Source: Verpa conica (taxonomy: Eukaryota > Ascomycota > Pezizomycetes > Pezizales > Morchellaceae). From it: DNA of 64,000 nt. The stretch spans positions 1,240,001-1,304,000 of the forward strand of contig JAUFSD010000020.1 in the NCBI GenBank assembly GCA_033030425.1. The letters run 5' to 3'. The notes beneath the pieces were generated by a model. The model was not told where the DNA came from, searched no databases, and was given only the letters and a program-made list of their open reading frames with translations. Positions 58,527-64,000 of the stretch are shown one piece after another. The stretch's first letter is position 1. Each line of letters opens with the position of its first letter. Both the position numbers and the translations under genes were made by a program.

Positions 58527-59874
58527 AGGATGTGAGGTGGTTGTCAGCGAAATTGCCTCATGTTTTTAATGGTATCACCCAGCGGACCTTCATAGAACCG
58601 TGAACTCCAGAAAACCCGCAACTAGAATTGACCTATGTGGTTATCCTATATATCTGTAGTGAGTACTCCCAGATTCAACCCTAAACTCAGTGCACGCGAT
58701 TGATACTCTCCATAACTTACGATAGATGCTTTTTTCTACACGTATTAGTAATACGGTTATCACATGTAGCATGTCCTATTATATTAGATGCAGTATTAGA
58801 ATGCTCCTTTAGGCTTGAGGTTAGGCTGACGGTAATGGGACCAGATCGTCATAATTGAGGGGCAGCATCCCTATAGGTAATAGAAAAAATACATTTGGGA
58901 CAAGGGATTATTCCGGTGAAGATGTCATTTTGAGGGGAGGTCTGGCTGTGGGCAGTGGATAGCTTTGGCGAGATGAGGTTGAGATTTGATTAGATGAGGT
59001 CTAGGGTGTCTGTAATCCCTCAGGGTCACTAAGAGACTGTTTTTTACCCTAGAAAGTTGATGATCATTAGATCATCGTCGGGGGGCTTAAATGCTCTTAC
59101 CCTGACTAAGCATATCATGCGCCACACTTGTACCTCATGGCAGTGTCTGTCACGGGAACATATAACGTGTTATCTTGGCACTGGTCTTGGCAGAAGTGCC
59201 ATAAAAGAAATCACTTGAATGTAGTTAGTTCGCTATCTTTAATCAAATCGCTACATGTAATCTCATGCGTCACTTACAGTGTCCTTCGTTACACTCTATG
59301 CTATTAGCACTTATAAACATAAGCTACGTCCGAGCTGTTAAAACCAACACCTACGGTGGCTTACACTATAATACCACCACTTTGCTCCATTTCCGACACC
59401 ATGTGTCGTACTTTGAGGCTTGTCAGGCGCCGACTATCTGCTATTCTGTATTAGGAATTCCTGGGAGCTCTGTATCTCACTCGGTATCTAGGATCATGGA
59501 CTGTGACTCGTTTTCTCGAGAGGATAATAATAATAATGATAATAATAATACAATAAATACATTCATCATTGACCCTCGTGTCAGGGTTAGGTCTCTCACC
59601 TAGCAGAGAAAGCGCTCATAAGATATTGTCTGTCTTCTAAAATGTGTAATCCTTTAGTTTCTCAACGACTACCATAGAAACCGTACTAATATTGCTTTTT
59701 ATTAACTACCTAAATTTTCTCCAATGGTGCACCTAGCTCTGCCTTTGAGCTTACCGAGTTTGTTGACGGTGCCCCCCTCATGTCCCTGACCCAATCTTTC
59801 AGCTCAACAAAAAAGCGCTGGTAATCCTTATCACCAGCGATCTAAAAGTCTTACACTTCCATAGCGGAGTCTAC
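58527..59874. other. Intergenic region with an AAT microsatellite
   Basis: No gene is supported. A (TAA)n/(AAT)n microsatellite with one GAT interruption lies at 59524-59552. Confidence 0.4.
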
Positions 59875-60587
59875 TACAGTAGAAGCCCTCTATAAGAATA
59901 CGGTCGGGACCGGGACCCGATATTCTTATAGCCTAGTTATTCTTATACAGAAAAACGAGTGACTTCTCTAACCTCCTCACCTTCCCAATCTCTGCACTTC
60001 CTGATCCCCCATAGAATTTAAATTTCTTTTTCCGTATCTTAGTTTCTAGCCCACAAGCTAGCCATCTGGGGAGCCCGGTGTTGAATTTAAAGTTGAATCA
60101 ACCACTATAATACGAAAAACATATGCAGGGTACAGGTCATATTTACCAGGATGTAGTGTGGAGAAAAATGATATGGCCTTTTCTCTCAGAATCAATCGTG
60201 AGATCGATATTTCTCTCTAGGCACTTTTGTGCCACATGTAGAGTGCCTCGTCCAGCTTTGGATAATCTACCTCTTGGTGTTTTTTCTGTTATGGGTTTAC
60301 GAGTTGATGGCTGTCATTGTAGTGCTGTTTGCTGTGTAGAGGGCAAGGATACCGTATCACCTTCTAGTTTAGGCGCACATACTTTTATCTCCGCAGGGCC
60401 GCTAGGTGTACCCTTTCTATAAGAATACATTAATAAAATATATATAAGAACTCTGGAATATTCTTACTCAGCAGTATTGTTATTTTACCACACAAACTTT
60501 ATCGGGCCGGGCTCTTATATTCTTATAGACTGTTTATTCTTATAGGGTATTCTTATAGAGGGATTCTTATATAAGGCTTATACTGTA
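59875..60587. mobile_element. 713-bp non-autonomous Tc1/mariner (pogo)-like element
   Basis: The left end is TACAGTAGAAGCCCTCTATA and the right end is the inverted AAGCCTTATATAAGAATCCC form closing with ATACTGTA at 60587. Both are TA-bounded. Sub-terminal copies of ATTCTTATAG occur several times at each end (for example near 59921, 59939, 60530 and 60549), as in transposase-binding arrays. The interior 99-residue frame (60123-60422) shows no transposase motif (no DDE/D, no HTH). Confidence 0.75.
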
Positions 60588-60603
60588 AAGATAAATTGGC
60601 TTT

Positions 60604-60715
60604 ACAGTCTCCGGTATGGTAAATTCAGAAATACGCCACTCAGGACCTAGAGACCTGAGCATTTGCTACAGGGCCCTTGCTCGCTAACCCCCCATTTCCC
60701 CAATAACTCTACCAG
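60604..60715. repeat. Third copy of the 158-bp MITE
   Basis: Starts TACAGTCTCCGG and shares CGCCACTCAGG, TTGCTCGCTAACCC and ATTTCCCCAATAACTCTACC with 12319-12476. The right terminus is eroded. It lies only 16 bp from the 713-bp element, so the two insertions are practically nested. Confidence 0.6.
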
Positions 60716-61260
60716 AATATATAGTTGGGCCTCACCTTTCGGCCGCCCGTCTCATTTTCCAACACGATTATCTTAAAACATCATAGGAACCGATCTTTTG
60801 CTTCTACAGATAGGAATGGATAATTCCCCAGAGGTAAAGGCGGCTAATGAAGCATTTGGCGATCTTAGAAGTAGGGTTAGGTCTTGTCACTCGCTTTCAC
60901 CTAGTAGGGATATGCACATGCCATTGGAGTACCAAGACCTCCGAAAAATCACCAAGTTTACTCAGAAGTCCTCAAACCAACCCTGGTGAAAGGTGTTTGT
61001 GTGAAGTTTGATATCAATATATTGGCTTCTAAGACTCAAGAATACAGTATATGGTATGTAGTGGAGGTCACTTTTTCGGTTGCAACGGTGATTTATGGTT
61101 GACTGTACCTTCATCTATATAGTTGTGAGCTTAACCTATATATGCTATGTGACATTAAAAATTAACTCCTTAGGATAACCCTAGGATGACGTAGGTCGAC
61201 GATAGAAGATAAGCAAAACCATTACTCTCACAAAATTATGCTCTTGGTGGTAACACCGCC
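60716..61260. other. Intergenic region
   Basis: No coding frame is supported. The right part is the 3' flank of the minus-strand Cys-rich gene. Confidence 0.35.
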
Positions 61261-62091
61261 TTATTCTACTTGTCTAGTTGGCTCATCTGATCCAAGCTCA
61301 TGTACATCCTCTCCATGGATCTCCAGCGGTCCATTCTCCGCATCAACCTCAGCTACTTCGTGCCCCGTAGAACTCCCAGGCTTCACCGCCGACCTTCGCC
61401 TATAGAAGTAATATATACCGCCGGCAATTGATAACAGTACCAGCATCCCGGCAGCCCCAATCGCAGCGCCAGAACCGACTGATAGATGTGAGGTGCCAGA
61501 GTTTGCGGCCGGAGATGTCGTCTCGGTTGATGTTGTTTTTATAGTGCTATATACTGCCGCTGTTGTACTCGTTATAGCGTTCGGCCCCCATACTGGTCCT
61601 TCTCTAGCAGGGTTTGGGAAATCTTTCGGTATACAAGTCCCATCAATCCCGTTCTCGGCCGGGCACAGCTCCCGAGAGCTACTACAGCACCAGTCTAGGC
61701 TAGTAAGCGATCATTATTTACTACACAAGAGAGTGATTACTCACTGTTGGAGCCGTGGGAGCAGGGGATCTGTGCATTTGAGAGTTTTCCAGCTTTGTCC
61801 CGTATGCAAGATACTGAGGAGCCACCGACGCATGTCCTAGAATAGACTCAGGTAAGGTTCCCCCTAGTGACTGCTAAAGAAGGGCATACCATGCGTATGG
61901 TTTGCAACACCACCATAAGGTCCCGTTATCAGTGGGTTCGAGCATGCCTATACACAAGCCCCCTCGACACCGACTTCTCAAAGTCTATAATCAGTACGGC
62001 CTATGAAGAAAGGAATTAACCTACAGCAAAAACCTTGGTTACAATCACCATCTCTATTTGGGGTCATATGGTATTCTTGATAGTTGGACAT
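61261..62091 (-). CDS. Cys-rich single-pass membrane protein
   Basis: My model has four exons, 62091-62021, 61976-61890, 61836-61745 and 61694-61261 (introns 44, 53 and 50 bp), all in phase, giving 227 aa. The extracellular part carries about 15 Cys in the fungal pattern CNQGFCC…CRGGLC…LWWCCKPYAWTCVGG…NNWCCSSSRELC. A short Thr/Ser-rich stalk follows, then one membrane segment (AAIGAAGMLVLLSIAGGIYY), a basic FYRRR stop and an acidic cytoplasmic tail ending GSDEPTRQVE. The layout is the same as the gene at 47153, although the Cys spacing differs. Again no N-terminal signal peptide is visible, so the first exon may be wrong or another upstream exon may exist. Confidence 0.65.
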
Positions 62092-63776
62092 CTTGCGTAA
62101 AGAACCTCGCGACAGGTTGTAAAGTAAGAAGGGTCAGGTAAAGGAGTGAGGGGTAGTTCGATACTTCCGGTGAGCCTTCACCGTAAATAGACACTATATG
62201 CAACTAGCTATCAAATAGAAACCGTCAATTATAACTTAGCGTGCTCTTTTATCAAAGACTTGTCCAATCAGTGCCCTACTCTAGTTGCTTAGTAAATATA
62301 CCCCTAGCTGCAGCTAAAGTATCAATACATATGTTTTAGTTGGGTGGGTAAGCGAGAGACACTGCGGTGCTAACTCGGTGTCTCACACCCAGGTACTCGG
62401 ATCAGGGCTAAAGCATTGGGCCATGGAAAAGGAAATGTAACGGCGAGATAGGTTCGTGGAGCTATACAGTTCGGTAATTTCCAGAATTGCGACTTACAAG
62501 ACAGTGTATTTGTTGAATAATCTTGATCTGGGCTTGAAAAACTGTATTCTGTATTTGATGGTCTCTAATATAACACGGCGGGGTAGCAGCGTAATATCAG
62601 TACTCAGATTCATGGCACCCTGGGATGTCGCAATACTTTAGCCCTGACCCGAGTACTTATAGTCGAATTACTTTTTTCGACAGTGAGAATACCAGCGTTT
62701 AGTATACTATATAATGGAGTAAATTAATTCCTGTCTAGGGACTGAACTCCAAAGATTTACTTTTGTGCTGGTACAATAAGACATTGGATTTAGTTTTTAT
62801 CTCAAACGCAGCAGGTCCCTATTATAAGAGCGCTCCTGGGGTAGAGTCTTCATCCCTATAGAAATTATCCTTATGGCGCATGTATATCCTATGATAAACC
62901 GGCATGGGACCAACTCAGCATATTCTTATAGTGGTGTCACGTGAGGCTTGGCAGACCTTGGTGGTCGATAAATACGTTTTGCATCAACAAACGACCTTCC
63001 TTTTATGAATCCGTCACCGGCTGAGTCGTAGTGACTGCTTCTAGGTGGCAGGGGGAGTTATTCTTATTAGAGTGGAAGTGTTTTGTTGTTGGGTATAGGT
63101 TTATCGCAATACCCAAGCCACCAGAAACCCTGTTCCTACCTGCTTAATAGTTGTATTATAATAATATAAGTGTCTCAAAATATATTTATCGCTAGGTGCT
63201 CAGTATTGTAGCATCTGGAATTATCTTAGCTCGGCGACAGTGTAATATCAATTGTACTTAAAGTGAACGTACACCGGAGGTGCTCTCCCGGGAGTATAGA
63301 TCCATCTTGAATTATATTTAATATACACCATATAATAGGCAAAAAGAAGGGGTTTTGGTGAAGCAGTGTATCCTGCTGTGTTAAGTTATTGTTTTTGGCT
63401 ATTAAGAACCCACTATTTCTTTGCTTTAGTTTTTTATCCGGAGTTCGTTGAATCCTGGATATAGGTATCTCTCTCGCCAACCTCTTTCAGATATAGATAT
63501 TCCCCTTTTATACTAAGGCGCTCTAGCATAGAAGCCGCGTCACAGAGCTCATTATATATTCCACCCAGTGAACTTGGAGCGCCTAGAAATACTTGGTATT
63601 ACTGAGTTGAAAGGTTAAATATATCTCTTGGCTCCTCCAACAACCCTGCGCTCTCCTCCTAGACATTAACTCTTATACCGATGAGCGTAACTCTAAATTA
63701 ATATATTTGTATCCTGAATCTAATATCTATCCCAATGACTTCCGACTACTATTGACACTTGAAGAGCTTTCTGGGT
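62092..63776. other. Gene-free region at the right end
   Basis: No gene is supported. ATTCTTATAG-like motifs at 62931 and 63060 may be remnants of the 713-bp element family. Confidence 0.35.
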
Positions 63777-64000
63777 TCTGAAAAACAATAGACTCAGTGT
63801 ACACTAAAGATAGATATAACTAAAGAACAAACTTGATTGATACCTAAGAAAAAACGCAGGGGAAACCTGCTTATATAGTTACAAATACGCTAACATAGAA
63901 AATATCCCGTATTCCCAATACAAAGTAAAAGCCCATCCGTTACCATACTATTCTCCCGATGCTCGGGTAGAATTTCCTTCCGTCGGTTATACTATTTCTC
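63777..64000 (+). repeat. Dispersed repeat, copy 2 (LTR-like), cut by the window end
   Basis: Nearly identical to 11648-11875, in the same orientation. It continues past the end of the window. Confidence 0.6.

Noticed and set aside
59265..59603. 112-residue frame ending in an Asn-rich run
   Set aside because: The Asn run is the AAT microsatellite. The remaining frame has no coding-like features.
1..64000. CRISPR arrays, rRNA, tRNA and bacterial-type operon signals
   Set aside because: None was recognised. The intron structure and gene families are fungal nuclear.

Overview
The window looks like nuclear DNA of a filamentous ascomycete, probably a Pezizomycete such as a truffle or a relative. 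The evidence is multi-exon genes with short introns (mostly 44-100 bp, GT..AG, often with a CTAAY or CTRAY branch site), fungal-specific families (SesB-type hydrolase with NACHT and ankyrin repeats, a fungal vWA domain, polytopic membrane families), scattered TTAGGG-type motifs, and low gene density (about a dozen genes in 64 kb) with many small non-autonomous DNA transposons. Gene models were rebuilt by hand from splice signals and reading-frame continuity. No database search was run.

Region 1 (0-15 kb): the 3' exon of an unknown gene (165-464); a seven-exon gene joining a Cys-rich N-terminus, a very long disordered region with a 71-residue tandem repeat, and a C-terminal von Willebrand A domain (1498-6003); an intronless gene with about eleven C2H2/U1-like zinc fingers (6978-9029); then a gene-free stretch (11-14.7 kb) packed with foldback elements and MITEs.

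Region 2 (15-20 kb): a polytopic membrane-protein gene split by a 458-bp MITE inserted at a TA inside a codon. Removing the element plus one TA restores one continuous frame. A decayed duplicate of its 3' end lies about 1.2 kb downstream.

Region 3 (20-30 kb, minus strand): the most interesting locus. Two NLR-like genes lie head-to-tail. The upstream one (24514-29515, 1504 aa in my model) is a SesB-like alpha/beta hydrolase - NACHT - ankyrin receptor whose P-loop sits on a 25-nt micro-exon. The downstream one (20216-23974, 1110 aa) has the same N-terminal module and hydrolase, with identical exon lengths and intron phases, but has no NACHT. It continues into ankyrin repeats and ends in an apparently complete Ser/Thr protein kinase domain. 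I infer that the pair arose by duplication plus C-terminal exchange and may act in self/non-self recognition or programmed cell death.

Region 4 (30-64 kb): gene-poor and repeat-rich. It holds a methyltransferase (32699-33397), a truncated membrane-protein fragment (35162-35395), a polytopic membrane protein (42716-43887), two Cys-rich single-pass membrane proteins with Thr/Ser-rich stalks (47153-48234 and 61261-62091), a 52-residue Cys-rich mini-protein (52625-52783), a tail-anchored protein with a pentapeptide repeat (53514-54674), a small two-exon gene (55209-55583), an unknown intronless gene (57249-57968) and a 713-bp TIR element (59875-60587). No rRNA, tRNA or CRISPR was recognised.
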